From assembly GCA_022414725.1 (NCBI GenBank), contig CM039462.1:72004493-72068492 (forward strand): a DNA stretch of 64,000 bases. Direction: 5' to 3'. Position 1 is the first letter of the stretch, and each line of letters starts with the position of its first letter. Both the position numbers and the translations under genes were made by a program. Of the stretch, positions 39,681 through 49,155 are shown piece after piece. The notes under the pieces are model-generated. The model was not told where the DNA came from. It saw only the letters and a list, made by a program, of their open reading frames with translations, and did not search any database. The DNA is from Microglena sp. YARC (lineage: Eukaryota > Chlorophyta > Chlorophyceae > Chlamydomonadales > Chlamydomonadaceae).

Positions 39681-42600
39681 ATATATATATATACGTATAT
39701 ATATACATACAGACATATGTATTTATTAGGCCCACGACAGGCCCTCGAACACAGGGTTGCGGGTCGGTGGGACAGCTATCTGCATGGAACATAGCATTTG
39801 GTTTAGTATTATACACATGATACATGAGTGAGACATGAGTAGGGGTCGGCTATGTTATATAATATTAGTGAATCAATAATATTATATAATATTAGTCGGA
39901 CGAGCCGTCTCACCAGAATTTAGATTTGTTTTGAAAAACTAATATTATTGTGACACTGGAATACTATTAGTTAATATTAGTTTTTTATCACTAATATAAG
40001 TTGCTGTTCCCCGGACATGAGACATGAAACACATATCTTAGTATAAGTATCGTGTCAACCACAGCATCAACCACCTTATCACACAACGCAGGGCAGACCC
40101 CTGGCCCACCGACAATCACACTGCCTATGCTAATGAATGACTGCTAGCCGACCCCCCCCACCCCACCACCACCACCCCACCCCACCACGCGCACACACAT
40201 TAGTATAAGTATCGTGTCAACCTCACCACAGCATCAACCATCAAACCACACAACGCTGGGCAGACCCCTAACCCACCGACAAACCAACCGACCAACAAAT
40301 GTTGTTTATTATTATTGATTTACCAGATTAGCGTAAACAAGCGCTGCCTGTGCGTTCACGTTCAAGCTTGGCTCTAGTTTATTTACTTTATTAACTTTAT
40401 TTATTAACCTTTTTTACTTTATTTAATTACCAGATCAGTGTAAGCAAGAGTTGCCTTAGTGATCACGTTCAAGCTTGGCTTCAGTTTATTTCCTTCATTA
40501 ACTTTATTTATTAACCTTTTTTACTTTATTGAATTACCAGATTAGTTTAAGCAAGAGTTGCCTGTGCGATCAAGTTCAAGCTGGGCTCCAGTAATTTTAC
40601 TCAATTCTCATTTTTTTATTTTTTTTCTTCTTTTATTTATTTACTATATTTATGTTATGATTTACTTTATTTATTTACTGGCTTGATTTACCAGATCAGT
40701 GTAAACAAGCATTGCCTGTGCGATCACATTCAAGCTGGGCTTCAGTTTATTTACTTTATTAACTTTATTTATTTAGTTTATTGATTTACCAGATCAGTGT
40801 AAACAAGCGTTGCCTGCGCGATCACATTCAAGCTGGGATCCAGTTTATTTACTTTATTAATTTAGTTTATTGATTTACCAGATCAGTGTAAACAAGCGTT
40901 GCCTGTGCGATCACATTCAAGCTGGGCTCCAGTTTATCCCACTGCTCCTTCAGACGTCCCTTGATGGCAGCTGCTGCATGGTACAGCGTCGTACCGCGCA
41001 ATTCTTGGAGCTCTTGGGTGGTAAAGTAAAGGGGTGTGTGGAATCTGCAAGAGACACAGCAAGGTTTTATTTTCAGCTTTCTGTAGGCCCAGTTGTGTAG
41101 CAAACGTTGCGACACAAGCCTGGCTTCAGGGTTGTAGCGTAGCACGGTATAGGACGGAGCGCAGAGCCTCGGGGGGTTCGAGGGGCAGCGCGTCACACTG
41201 GGGTCACACCGAGTCACTCATTTTGGGACGCGTCGCAAAAAAGAAAAGTGGACACAGCAAAGCATAATTGGCAGTGGTCTGGCATGCCCCGTCTTTCTCA
41301 ACAATGGACGCCTATGTGTGTAGATATTTCTCTGCCTTGCTGCCTGAATCCTCGGTGACGCTGGTTTGTGGAAGGGGTCCCACCTCCTGGGGTGAAAACC
41401 CTTTCAATCGATAAGAAAGGCTCTACAAAAGGCTATAAAAAGGTTCTGTAAGGTTCTTAAAGGCTCTAAACAGCAGCTCTATAGCTATAAAAAGGAAGCA
41501 TCTATCATGAACACGAATGAAGGATGTGTTTTAGTCAGACAGACAGACTGATGGACAGATTCCCAGACCCCTGACCCAATCAGACTGATCGACAACAAGA
41601 CAGACAGACAGACAGGCAGACAGACAGACAGACTGATAGAAAGACAGACTGACTGATGGACGACCCCCTGACCCAATCAGATGCTCTTCTCACTGTTGAC
41701 AGTACTACTCACTCTTTAGGCAGTACATTAATCCACGGTGACAAGAGAGATGCCCCTCCCCGGGCCTTCTCTAGCGCCAGGTAAGCTATAATGATGGTAC
41801 GCTCATCCACTAGTCCCTGTTTGATCATCCAGCTGAAACCCTTCCCAATTTCAGTCGACAAGACATTGCCTGCAAGCAAAGGAAATAATCATCAGACATC
41901 AAGACACACAGTGGCTGTAGCAAAGGCTGCAGCAAAGGCAGTGGCTGTTGCAACAAGGGTGTGACCGCCCTAAGTTGGGGATGTGGATCCCCGCTGTCAC
42001 TAGGGTTGTTTTTGTCACCTCGAGCTGCTTTGGTGGCAGATCTCGTGGACTTTGGATCCCCGCTGTCACTAGGGTTTTTTGTGTGCGGTGTCTGGTGTGT
42101 GGTGTGCCTAACCTTGTTGCTCCCCGCGTGGCTGTTCTTGCGAAATGTGTGTCTCGTAAAAACTGTGCGCAAAACTGTGAATGCTTTGGTACACAGTTTT
42201 GCCGTTGCCTCATAAATTGGGGTCGTGACAAACTTATCCTTCGAGGTGACTGGACTGCCGAATCCAAACGTCTGGTGGCTAGGGGCGGAGGTTGACTTAA
42301 ATCTGCCTGGAAGATGAGGTTACGTAACTGCAAATACAACTTGTCTGAATCTGCCTCGAGTCGGAGAAAAGATGACTGCCTTTGCTATTTTAGTGAGCTG
42401 CCTGCCGTATGTAAACATCAGTTGGTGCAGTCCAAATGCAATTTTGTAGGTTGAACCCTAAGGGCCTGCAGCGCACCTGTTTTGCGCACCCGATTTGCTC
42501 GCCCGGCATCACGCCTGATGTACTGAAGTCTCGACGCAGGGAGGGGCGGTAAAGACAGGCAAAGGCTGTAGCAAAGGCTGTAGCAAAGGAAAGAGTCCTC

Positions 42601-45600
42601 AGTCATCATGACAGGCAGTGGCTCTGAGTGGGACACGCCTAAAAAGGGACAACCTAGCTGGGGGAGGCACTCGGTGACTGGGGGTAAGCTAATTTCAGCA
42701 CCCCCTAGTATGCATGTGCTCTTAAGTATTAGAACCTTCCGGATCCGAACACATTCTAGAACCTTCCGGCCCCACCTCGAAACCTCGGACAGTTCCTGGG
42801 CCATGGGCCCTTGGTCCGGAATTGATCATGTACAACGTACATGATCTTACAATCTGCTCTTCAGTAATCTATTAGCAGTCTACTATTAGTCTACTCTTAT
42901 AATCTATTAACAGTCTACTATTAGTCTACTCTTCTGAATGATAGTAGCCTGCATGATAGTCTTACAATCTGCTCTTCAGTACCAGCAGTACTGTAGTCTT
43001 ACAATCTGCTCTTCAGTACCAGCAGTACTGTAGTCTTACAATCTGCTCTTCAGTACCAGCAGTACTGTAGTCTTACAATCTGCTCTTCAGTACCAGCAGT
43101 ACTGTAGTCTTACAATCTGCTCTTCAGTACCAGCAGTACTGTAGTCTTACAATCTGCTCTTTAGAACCAGTAGCCTGTATGATAATCTATTAGCAGTCTA
43201 CTATTAGTCTACTCTTCTGAATGATGGTAGCCTGTATGATATCTTACAATCTGCTATTCAGTACCAGCAGTACTGGCGCTGCTCAAGGGGAACCGAGCAA
43301 GGGAAGGTGTCAAACCAATCATTTACCGACGGAGGCCCTGAGTTTGTGCTACGGTGATCATTTAATTCTACAATATATGGTATGTTTAGAATGTCCATAC
43401 ATCTTCCCTCCAAAATGTCAATTAATTCATCTTAATTATACGATGTGTGCACCTGCTTTTCAGTACATGCAGTAATGGCGCCCTGAGTTCGTGCTACAAT
43501 GAAATTGTATAACAAGATGTATGCACCTGCTCTTCAGTACCTGCAGTAATGGCGCTGCTCAATTGGAATTCAATCGTACAATCAGCTCTGGCGCACTAAC
43601 TTTCGAAACTGCACCGCACAGCGTACATGATCTATTGATCTTGCAATCTGCTCTTCAGTACCTGCACTAAGTGCGCTGCTCAAGTGGAATTCAATCGCAC
43701 AATCAGCTCTGGCGCACTAACTTTCGAAACTGCACCGCACAGCGTACATGATCTTGCAATCTGCTCTTCAAAACCTGCAGTAATGGCGCTGCTCAAGTGG
43801 AATTCAATCATACAATCAGCTCTGGCACACTAACTTTCGAAACTGCACCGTACACCATATATGATCTTGCAATCTGCACTTTAGTACCTGCAGTGAAGCA
43901 CCCGGAAGATTTCCCTATAGATACTCATCAGCCCTGGCGCACTAACATTCAAAACTAGGCAGTGTGGGGTTTGGAAGTCGAATTCAATTAGCACCCCTTT
44001 AGAACCTTAGCACCCCCTAGTATGCATCTGCTCTTCAGTACCTGCAGTAATGGCGCTGCTCAAGGGGAACTGAGCAAGGGGAGGTGTCGAACCACCTCCG
44101 AACGGCCACCACCAGCGCTTCTTGTTTCCTACTGACTTGCCATCAGCCACAAACAATCCGTAGTCTCTGTCTCCGCCAGCAACCGTCTGCACGAACAAAA
44201 AGCTAGCATTGTTTAAATTGAAAATTAAAAAATGCAATTCGAAAATAGAACATTACGCCTAGCCACGGCACAGTCTTGATCTCCGCCAGCTACTGTCTGC
44301 ATGAACAAAATGCTAGCATTGTTTAAATTGGAAATTAAAAATTGTCATTCAAAAATTGAAAATTATGCTTAGCCAAGAGGCGTGAGATTGAAGGAACCTC
44401 CCTATTTGAATGCACGGGTCTTTGTCAGCGCCAGCTACCGTCTGCATGAACAAAAGGCTAGCATGGTTTAAATTGGAAATTGGAAATTAAAAATTGTAAT
44501 TCGAAAATCGAAAAATATGCTTTGCCACGGGGCGTGAGATAGAAGGAACCTCCCCTTCAATTGCACGGGTCTTTGTCAGCGCCAGCTACCATCTGCATGA
44601 ACAAAAGGCTAGCATGGTTTAAATTGGAAATTGAAAATTTGTAATTCGAAAATCGAAAAATATGCTTTGCCACGGGGCGTGAGATAGAAGGAACCTCCCC
44701 TTTAATTGCACAGGTCCTTGTCACCGCCAACTACCGTCTACTTGAACAAAAAGCTAGCGTTTTTTAAATTGGAAATTAAAATTACGCCTTGCCACGGGGC
44801 GTGAGATTCAAAGAACCTCCCCGTTCGATTGCACAGGTCCTTGTCAGCGCCAGCTACCGTCTGCGTGACAAGAGGCTATCAGAGGATATGGTTAACCAGC
44901 CGCACATTGATCATTAGGGGGGTCTATGGCCACCTTTTATTTGGCTTAAGAGGGTGCATTATGGGTGGGTAGGGTGACGTAGGGTGACGTAGGGTTGCAG
45001 AAAAGGGTGCGGAAGACTTCATAAATTTGCAGTGGTTGGTGGTGGGGGCCTGCTGATGTTGGTAGGGTATGGTTGACCAGCCACACACTGATCATAAGAA
45101 GGGTCTACGGCACCCTTGCATTAGGCTTACAAGGGTGCATTTGGGGTGAAAGGGGTGGCGCAGGGGACCCAGGGATGTATTGATGGGTGCGGAAGACTTC
45201 ATAACTTGGCAGTGGTTGGTGGGGGGGGGCCTGCTGATGTTGGCAGGGTATGGTTGACCAGCCACACACTGATCATAAGAAGGGTCTACGGCACCCTTGC
45301 ATTAGGCTTACAAGGGTGCATTTGGGGTGAAAGGGGTGGCGCAGGGGACCCAGGGGTACATCGATGGGTGCGGAAGACTTCATAACTTTGCAGTGGTTAG
45401 TGGGGGGGCCTGCTGATGTTGGTAGGGTATGGTTGACCAGCCACACACCGATCATAAGGGGGGTCTACGGGACCCTTGTATTGGGCTTAAAAGGGTGCAT
45501 TTTGGGTGGGTAGGGTGACAAAGGGGTGCAGAAAAGGGTGCCGAACCCCCCATAACTTTGCAGTGTTTGATGGGGGGGGCTTGCTGGTAGGATATGGTTA

Positions 45601-47522
45601 ACCAGCCACACACCGATTATAAGGGGGATCTACGGGACCCTTGTATTGGGCTTAAAATGGTGCATTCTGGGTGGGTAGGGTGACGTAGGGGTGCAGAAAA
45701 GGGTGTTGAAGGCTCCTTAGATTTGCAGTGATCTGCATAAAAGAGCCCCAGAGTTAAAATGTAATTTACACATGTTTTTTCTTTTTCTTTTTTTGTTGGT
45801 GATGTTTGTGATGTTCATGATTAAAGGATGGTGCCTCGGCAAGGTATAGGACGGAGCAGGAAGCGCGGAGCCCTGGGGGGGTCTGGGTGCAGCACATTGC
45901 ACTGGGGTCGCACCGAGTTGCTCAATTTGCGACGTGTTGTGCACAAACAATCAGTGCTCGGATGCCTAGGTCCGTCCAGGGTACTGCGTGAAGCGAAAGG
46001 TTTTGGAGCCCGACTGCGAGATCAACGCATTTGTGTAAACCCCCTTAGGGCTCAGCGCGCAGATTTCTGTTTTCAGTTGAGTCAAGAGCGCAGCCCAAAA
46101 GGAGGCAGTTGCGTTAAAAGCGCTAACCAAAAGGACTAGGAGGTAGTACCCTAGGTCTGTTCCATCGACATCTGGTCACCATCACACTGCATGCATTTTG
46201 TTTTTACCACCATGGTACCTTACCATGTGTATGGGACATACATGGGACATACACAACAAACTTTTTGAGTAATTTGGTTTCTTTGAAGAACAATCCTTTG
46301 AATATATACGCTTCTATGGACCTGGATGGAGATTATAATGTTTGCATGCACACACAGCACGATATGCGTTGGTTTCTTTAAATCACTATCTATCGGATAT
46401 ACTGATACCTGTTGAATAGTATTGGTTTAACTGCCGAAGACAGCGAGCAGCCAAATTGCTGGCTGGAGTCGTGTAACCAAGTTCAAGTTCATGCACAACA
46501 TGCATGCCAGGGATTTTCTTGTCAAGTTCAAGTTCATGCACAACATGCATGCAAGTTCATACACAACATGCATGCCAGTTGAAGTTCAAGTTGAAGTTCA
46601 AGTTCATGCACAACATGCATGCCAGTTGAAGTTCAAGTTGAAGTTCAAGTTCATGCACAACATGCATGCCAGTTGAAGTTCAAGTTGAAGTTCAAGTTCA
46701 TGCACAACATGCATGCCAGTTGAAGTTCAAGTTCATGCACAACATGCATGCCAGGGATTTTCTTGTCAGCTTTTCTGAGCAGCTTCTAGACAGCCACTTA
46801 GTTGCACCCAAATATTTTGGCAGTTCTGGACAGCTGGTTATGTCAGCGTCAAGGCACACTTGGCGGCGTTAGGATTTGCTGTATAACTAGGCAGGGTAGC
46901 TACCTACAAGCTGCTTCCAGTAGCTGGAAAGAAAAGCCCTGCTACAATGAGACCTTGCATGCACGACCCAGCCCATATACATAAAAAGTGTGATGAGAAT
47001 CGCACAAATAATTCATTGTAGCACAAACTCAGGGCCCCCTTCGGGCAAACAGGGATTCAGTTCATCAGTATGTTTCCTGTTTAGCCTCTCCTGATGTCAT
47101 GGTTGGTCAAGTCCCTTCAGCCTATTTGGCTACCCCCGGACTAAAACTACATACATGTACATACACACCTGACTCTCCCTGATCTCTAGGCTCCCTAGGT
47201 CCATTCCTTTGGAGGTCATCCAGCTCTTCAATCGTTCAAGGTTACCATCAGGAGCATCTGCAGGGGTCTGCTGATCCGGCTTGTCTGCCAAACTACTCAT
47301 ACTGAAGCCAAGCCCCCCACACAAGACCCCAGCTGACAGAAGCGTGACTGTTGATCCGCCTCCCTGAAACCATGCCCGCCAGGAGCGGTCGCCTGATCCT
47401 GCTGATCCGTCGGGCCCAGGAGAGGCGAAATGTCGTAGAGCGACCCAGGAGGGGCTGACGACATGCAAGTTTGTGGAGGGGCACCTCGGGAGCATATGCG
47501 AGGCCCGTGATAGAGCCCACAT
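31701..47522 (-). CDS. Gene 3: SET-domain protein with Rubisco-LSMT substrate-binding domain
   Basis: Spliced gene; exons 47522-47169, 44186-44028, 41869-41713, 41044-40879, 39527-39422, 37436-37057, 34897-34422, 33695-33567 and 31812-31701. All junction phases agree except between the second and third, where one short exon (length 3n+1) is unresolved. More than 680 aa. Order: basic organelle-type presequence; split SET domain (RDYGLFVADGK; SVFWSRGQALPIP; VPGLDFANHH with the cofactor-binding Asn-His; ELMISYGSKSNEELLMLYGF); then the LSMT-type C-terminal domain (GNPNDSIMIAPPIPP…, EEGTGTLEDDEALLAKG, RSSQKRLAREYF). The family transfers methyl groups from SAM to protein lysines or histidines in Rubisco, aldolase or actin; which applies here cannot be told. 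Transcription start and promoter are not identified. Confidence 0.88.
31813..32525 (-). repeat. Gene 3 intron 8 acceptor/exon copies (4)
   Basis: Copies of the terminal exon head (minus-strand TGTACAGGAGCAGTCAGAAG then CGCCTGGCTAGGGAGTAC) lie at about 31925-32002, 32068-32145, 32210-32287 and 32445-32520. Each keeps its AG and is separated by TTTCTGTAGGTCCAGTTGTG and CATTGTAC words plus (GT)n. Confidence 0.92.
32620..32775 (+). repeat. Family F copy
   Basis: CAGCTTTCTGTATGTCCACT, GGCGGAGCACGGTATAGG, GCGGAGCCCCGGGAGGTTCG and GGGCAGCACATCGCACTGGG. SINE-like; see 41078. Confidence 0.6.
32770..33566 (-). repeat. Gene 3 intron 8 donor-proximal array
   Basis: About ten ~55-110-bp units with CTTGCTTGCACCCCCTCTCA plus CCTCCACACCAAACATATCC on the plus strand. 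Several carry the exon tail (GCACACATATCCACTTCCTG then TGCGGCATGCTGTCAGGTCC at 33400 and 33590), i.e. the segment coding DSMPHRKWICVLYR. Confidence 0.85.
33567..33695 (-). CDS. Gene 3 exon (TELEGEEGTGTLEDDEALL)
   Basis: Acceptor CCCACAG|GTTGAT; donor TGTACAG|GTGCGA. Phase 2 on both sides. Typical C-terminal LSMT helix region. Confidence 0.88.
33700..33880 (-). repeat. Gene 3 intron 7 acceptor copy with GT/G tracts
   Basis: 33783-33825 repeats the acceptor and exon head (LMEECVTELEG) and has its own downstream GGT|GTACAT. It is flanked by (GT)n and G runs. Confidence 0.85.
33881..34421 (-). repeat. Gene 3 intron 7 donor-junction copies (4)
   Basis: Copies of the exon tail (…RLGLRMAALSVLVG) plus donor at 33881-34080 (200 nt, the longest), 34098-34140, 34162-34225 and 34260-34376. 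Most end GTCGG|GTAAG and are followed by AATTTGAATTTGAATTGTTA, the reverse-complement SINE-C tail also used in gene 1 intron 3. Confidence 0.92.
34422..34897 (-). CDS. Gene 3 exon (Rubisco-LSMT substrate-binding domain)
   Basis: Acceptor AATTATGCAG|GGAAAC; donor GTCGG|GTAAGA. Encodes GNPNDSIMIAPPIPPSSTWD, MGLLRNLGLSPQMFF, YACVIPEEVLDVLEVFVLDL and HSKRLGLRMAALSVLVG. Confidence 0.9.
34898..35345 (-). repeat. Gene 3 intron 6 acceptor copies
   Basis: 34925-35067 copies the acceptor plus ~130 nt of exon (GNPNDSIMIAPPIPPSSSWD, GLLRNLPM). Five short copies of ATTTATGCAG|GGAAA with (AAAT)-like spacers follow to 35345. More acceptor heads lie at 36415-36500 and 36630. Confidence 0.88.
35346..36850. 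other. Gene 3 intron 6, mostly unassigned
   Basis: Contains G runs at 35347-35382 and 36110-36135, a CCCACC tract at 35432, CTTCCTC repeats at 35875-35955, and a SINE-A 3' fragment at 36672-36750 (minus). No exon needed by gene 3 is missing here. Confidence 0.6.
36855..37030. repeat. (CCTACCTATCTACTA)n
   Basis: ACCTACCTATCTACTACCTA units with CCACC variants, just inside the donor of the SET-core exon; on the gene strand it is GGTAGGTAG, echoing the donor. Confidence 0.85.
37057..37436 (-). CDS. Gene 3 exon (SET core, NH and ISYG motifs)
   Basis: Acceptor GCCCCACAG|CC; donor CAACAG|GTGGGC. Contains VPGLDFANHH and LMISYGSKSNEELLMLYGF. Between them is an insert with three KPSQVE units coded by ~30-bp tandem repeats (37205-37300), an in-frame expansion in a surface loop. 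Confidence 0.9.
37643..37807 (+). mobile_element. hAT-type MITE, GCGC-rich family, perfect TSD
   Basis: CAGGGTACTACTTC…TTAGTAGTACCCTG flanked by identical ACGCAGTG at 37635-37642 and 37808-37815; 165 bp. In intron 5 of gene 3. Confidence 0.88.
37858..38062. mobile_element. Family T element, best preserved
   Basis: GACTTGTCTTTTCAGCTAC at the left and GTAGCTGAAAAGAACAAGTC at the right form a ~20-bp terminal inverted repeat, followed inward by AGCAGCTTCTAGACAGC and its inverse. Confidence 0.65.
38072..38266 (+). repeat. SINE-A copy next to the gene 3 donor array
   Basis: AAAATTGGCGGAGAGCGTTG, GGTGGCAACGGAATCGAGTG and CCCCCAAGAAGGGGGGGCTC. Its core is the source of the 143-bp units that follow. 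Confidence 0.7.
38267..39421 (-). repeat. Gene 3 intron 5 donor-junction array, 143-bp unit, 8 copies
   Basis: Each unit joins the exon tail plus donor (minus: CCAAGGAGGGAACAG|GTAAGCTATGC) to a piece of SINE-A (GGTGGCAACGGAATCGAGTG). Interior copies are >95% identical. Outer copies keep GAACAG|GTAAGC or GAGCAG|GTAAGC; inner ones read GAACAC|ATAAGC, with the donor lost. Confidence 0.95.
39422..39527 (-). CDS. Gene 3 exon (SVFWSR segment)
   Basis: Acceptor CATGCAG|ATAGC; donor GGAACAG|GTAAGC. Encodes IAVPPSRNPTFEDLLWAHSV then FWSRGQALPIPKEGT. Confidence 0.88.
39545..39720. repeat. (ATCT)n, (CT)n and (AT)n microsatellites
   Basis: TATCTATCTATC at 39560, (CT)20 at 39638-39680, ATATATAC at 39683-39715. 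Confidence 0.9.
39727..39792 (-). repeat. Gene 3 intron 4 acceptor copy
   Basis: Minus strand CATGCAG|ATAGCTGTCCCACC then CGCAACCCTGTGTTCGAGG repeats the SVFWSR-exon head (IAVPPTRNPVFEGL). Confidence 0.9.
39850..40310. other. Gene 3 intron 4, weak repeats
   Basis: AATATTAG words at 39855-40000, and two copies of AGTATAAGTATCGTGTCAAC…CACAACGC at 40040 and 40200. No gene. Confidence 0.5.
40311..40878 (-). repeat. Gene 3 intron 4 donor-junction array (5 copies)
   Basis: Plus-strand TTACCAGATCAGTGTAAACA then AGCGTTGCCTGTGCGATCAC and TTCAAGCTGGGCTCCAG repeats the LYFT-exon tail (PSLNVIAQATLVYTDL) and donor at about 40320, 40430, 40533, 40688 and 40790. CTG|GTAAA is kept in nearly all. Spacers are (TTTA)n. 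Confidence 0.93.
40879..41044 (-). CDS. Gene 3 exon (LYFT segment)
   Basis: Acceptor CTTGCAG|ATTCC; donor GATCTG|GTAAAT. Encodes FHTPLYFTTQELQELRGTTL then YHAAAAIKGRLKEQW, a strongly conserved stretch of LSMT-type SET proteins. Confidence 0.88.
41078..41262 (+). repeat. Family F reference copy
   Basis: TTTTCAGCTTTCTGTAGGCC, TTGTGTAGCAAACGTTGCGA, GTAGCACGGTATAGGACGGA, GGGGCAGCGCGTCACACTGG and ACGCGTCGCAAAAAAGAAAA. Copies at 32620, 45826, 50993 (minus) and 51630. Confidence 0.65.
41270..41700. other. Gene 3 intron, no gene
   Basis: AAAGGCTATAAAAAGGTTCT-like words at 41420-41490 and (CAGA)n at 41535-41660. GCTGGTTTGTGGAAGGGGTC plus CCACCTCCTGGGGTGAAA at 41358 is shared with 57110. Confidence 0.55.
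41713..41869 (-). CDS. Gene 3 exon (SET N-terminal part)
   Basis: Acceptor TTGCTTGCAG|GCAATG; donor CTAAAGA|GTGAGT. Encodes NVLSTEIGKGFSWMIKQGLV, DERTIIIAYLALEKARGGAS and SPWINVLPK. Incoming phase 1 does not match exon 2; a short exon probably lies at 41870-44027 (a candidate zone around 42590-42640 has TTTTTAG followed by CGTGTCCCACTC). Confidence 0.8.
41870..42839. other. Gene 3 intron region likely hiding one short exon
   Basis: Two copies of GGATCCCCGCTGTCACTAGG (41980, 42055). AGGACTCTTTCCTTTGCTAC-type acceptor-like copies near 42590 echo the real TTTCCTTTGCTTGCAG at 41880. The missing SET exon is expected here or in the array that follows. Confidence 0.5.
42840..44027 (-). repeat. Gene 3 intron 2 donor-junction array
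   Basis: Ten or more copies of the exon 2 tail. The short 37-bp form is CTTACAATCTGCTCTTCAGT plus ACCAGCAGTACTGTAGT (42955-43150); longer forms include CTGCAGTAATGGCGCTGCTC (43545, 43770). Intron heads vary: ATTGTAAG, GTGCATAC, GTGCACAC. Confidence 0.88.
44028..44186 (-). CDS. Gene 3 exon 2
   Basis: Acceptor CGTGCAG|ACGG; encodes TVAGGDRDYGLFVADGKSVG then NKKRWWWPFGGGSTPP. The expected donor position reads GAGCAG|ATGCAT rather than GT. Copies of this junction further into the intron (43450, 43510) read CAG|GTGCA, so the splice may use one of those or a missed alternative. Confidence 0.7.
44270..44884 (-). repeat. Gene 3 intron 1 acceptor-junction array (5 copies)
   Basis: Minus strand TTTTGTTCATGCAG|ACGGTAGCTGGCG recurs at ~130-150 bp. 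Each copy is fused to TTCTATCTCACGCCCCGTGG, a SINE-D-like piece, and AATTTCCAATTTAAAC. Confidence 0.9.
44885..45725. repeat. ~180-bp tandem repeat, 5 copies
   Basis: GGTTGACCAGCCACACACTG, ATCATAAGAAGGGTCTACGG, CACCCTTGCATTAGGCTTAC and GAAGACTTCATAACTTTGCA. Middle copies >95% identical. In intron 1 of gene 3. Confidence 0.93.
45826..45950 (+). repeat. Family F copy, 5'-truncated
   Basis: AAGGTATAGGACGGAGCAGG, GCGCGGAGCCCTGGGGGGGT and GCACTGGGGTCGCACCGAGT. Confidence 0.6.
45977..46153 (-). mobile_element. hAT-type MITE, older copy
   Basis: CAGGGTACTGCG…GGTAGTACCCTA, reverse orientation, with diverged 8-bp flanks GGTCCGTC/GGTCTGTT (6 of 8 match, both differences C to T). Confidence 0.75.
46430..46760 (+). 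repeat. SINE-C 5' end and ~45-bp tandem tail
   Basis: ACTGCCGAAGACAGCGAGCA…AACCAAGTTCAAGTTCA, then about seven copies of TTCATGCACAACATGCATGC plus CAGTTGAAGTTCAAGTTGAAG. Confidence 0.8.
46768..46942. mobile_element. Family T element
   Basis: CAGCTTTTCTGAGCAGCTTC…GTAGCTACCTACAAGCTGCTTC…GTAGCTGGAAAG. Confidence 0.5.
46995..47160 (+). repeat. SINE-B copy
   Basis: TTCATTGTAGCACAAACTCA, GGTCAAGTCCCTTCAGCC, CCCCCGGACTAAAACTACAT and ACATGTACATACAC, ending at the exon 1 donor of gene 3. Confidence 0.65.
47169..47522 (-). CDS. Gene 3 exon 1
   Basis: ATG at 47522 (MWALSRASHMLPRCPSTNLH); the frame is open upstream to an ATG at 47759, and 47495 is another option. I chose 47522 because the following sequence looks like an organelle transit peptide. 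Ends MDLGSLEIRESQ at donor AGTCAG|GTGTGT. Confidence 0.65.
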
Positions 47523-48566
47523 CGGCCTGCTTGCGTAAGTGATCAGGAATAAAGCGGGTGGGAAAGGCCAGACACGGGGCGCGTTTACGACGAGAACTGA
47601 TGTTCGGTCGGTGGGTGAGAATGGGAACTCGGAGGAACAGTTACAAGGACCAAGACAAGGACCCCGCCCGGGACCCCAGCCCCTATGACCCCGTCCAAGG
47701 GCGAACAGATGAAATCGAATAATAGTAGGCCCCTGGCCTGGTGCCTTGTCATTGCGCACTCAGCACTGTTGTCCATGACTGGCGATCTGGTACATCAGAG
47801 GGACCAGTGCTTGAAAGATCGTTATACCTGCTACTGTATAGAGTGCTATCCATCGAGGAACTACACGCGCGTCAGGAGTCTCGTGCCCAGATTAAGTTCT
47901 TACACCAGCGCTCTGGCGTCTTCGTTCCCTCCTCCCTTCTTTTGTCTCCCCGCTGCACTTCGCGGTTCCGGCTGGCTGCAAATAGCACAGCACCATGGCG
48001 TGCAACAACCAGGCCGGTCAAGAGGATGTCTTGGTCCAAGCAGATTGTCTGAGGATGCGTCGTGGATCTGTCATGAAGCTCTGCTGCTATGCTTCGTCTC
48101 GAAGAATCGCGGCACGTGGAGACTAATGTGCAGACGAGCTTGCCAGGCAATTGAAGCTACGACCGGATGCTTAACATGGGATGTTGTCGACGAGTGCGAC
48201 CCTTTGAGACACCCACTCTATATCCAGGGGTGGGTCAGTGTTGTTGAAGGGTACTCGAAAATCTAGGTTGCATGCAGTTGCATGAGTCAAAATCCACTGT
48301 GCATGAGTCAAAATATTTCTCTCATGAGCTAAACTCTATGTTTCCATCGCAACAGCCTCTCCAAAACCTGTGTTAGAGACATGTAATTAAATGTGTCAGA
48401 GTGCATGTGCATGCTAAATGTGTAGGAGCGTATGTGCATGCTAAACGTGTAAGAGGCGTTACTAAGCGTGTTAGAGAGACATGTTATCATGTAACTAAAC
48501 GTGTTATACACATGTAACTAAACTCTTGAGCAACCCAGGTCAGGACTGTACATCATGGCATCATAG
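47523..48566. promoter_or_regulatory. Upstream region of gene 3, no firm gene
   Basis: Non-repetitive, GC-balanced sequence to ~48270; a 193-codon plus frame (47685-48266) has no recognisable motif or splice context. From 48270, CATGAGTCAAAAT and GCATGCTAAATGTGT short repeats. Confidence 0.35.
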
Positions 48567-48765
48567 CTTTTCTGTTCAGCTATCAGCAACATCTTATAGG
48601 CAGCTCCCCTGCCTGGCTATTGAGCCATACCAAATGTGACCTAGTGCATCTTGAAGCAGATACAATCAGCTGTCCAAACGTGCCACAATATTTGGGTTTG
48701 GCTCAGTGGTTGTCTCAAGGAGCTGCCTAGAAGGTAATTCTCGTAGCCGAAAAGAAAAAGTCTGC
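48567..48765. mobile_element. Family T element
   Basis: AGCTTTTCTGTTCAGCTATC…TTATAGGCAGCTCCC at the left, GGAGCTGCCTAGAAGG…GTAGCCGAAAAGAAAAAG at the right. Confidence 0.6.
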
Positions 48766-49155
48766 ATGTCATCAGTGTCACCCGTAGTCCCATTGTGTAA
48801 AAGTAGGATTACGGTGTTTCTGACTCCTGGATGAGATGTCTATTCTTTGCCAGCTCGGTCCTAATGTCGTGTTCAGGTCTTAGGTCTGTTTAGGTTTAAG
48901 AAATCAGTTTGCCCTTCTGAATGTCTGTGAGCAGCTTCTTTTGAATTTAAATCCAAATCCAAAGTTGTCTGACTTGTCCGATCTGAGACATCAATGCACA
49001 ACGTCACGTCCCTTTTCCAGTTTTCTTCAGAATCATGCATAACTCATTCCATGACCATGAGTTGATGACATCTGACCTTTCCCCTTATTCAAATTCATCA
49101 ACCTTTACGCTGCTGGGACTTGAGTCTTGTTAAGGGTCACAGGTGGCTTCAGCAC

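Noticed and set aside
47685..48266. 193-codon plus-strand frame upstream of gene 3
   Set aside because: No recognisable motif, no splice context and no junction copies nearby; left as an upstream region.
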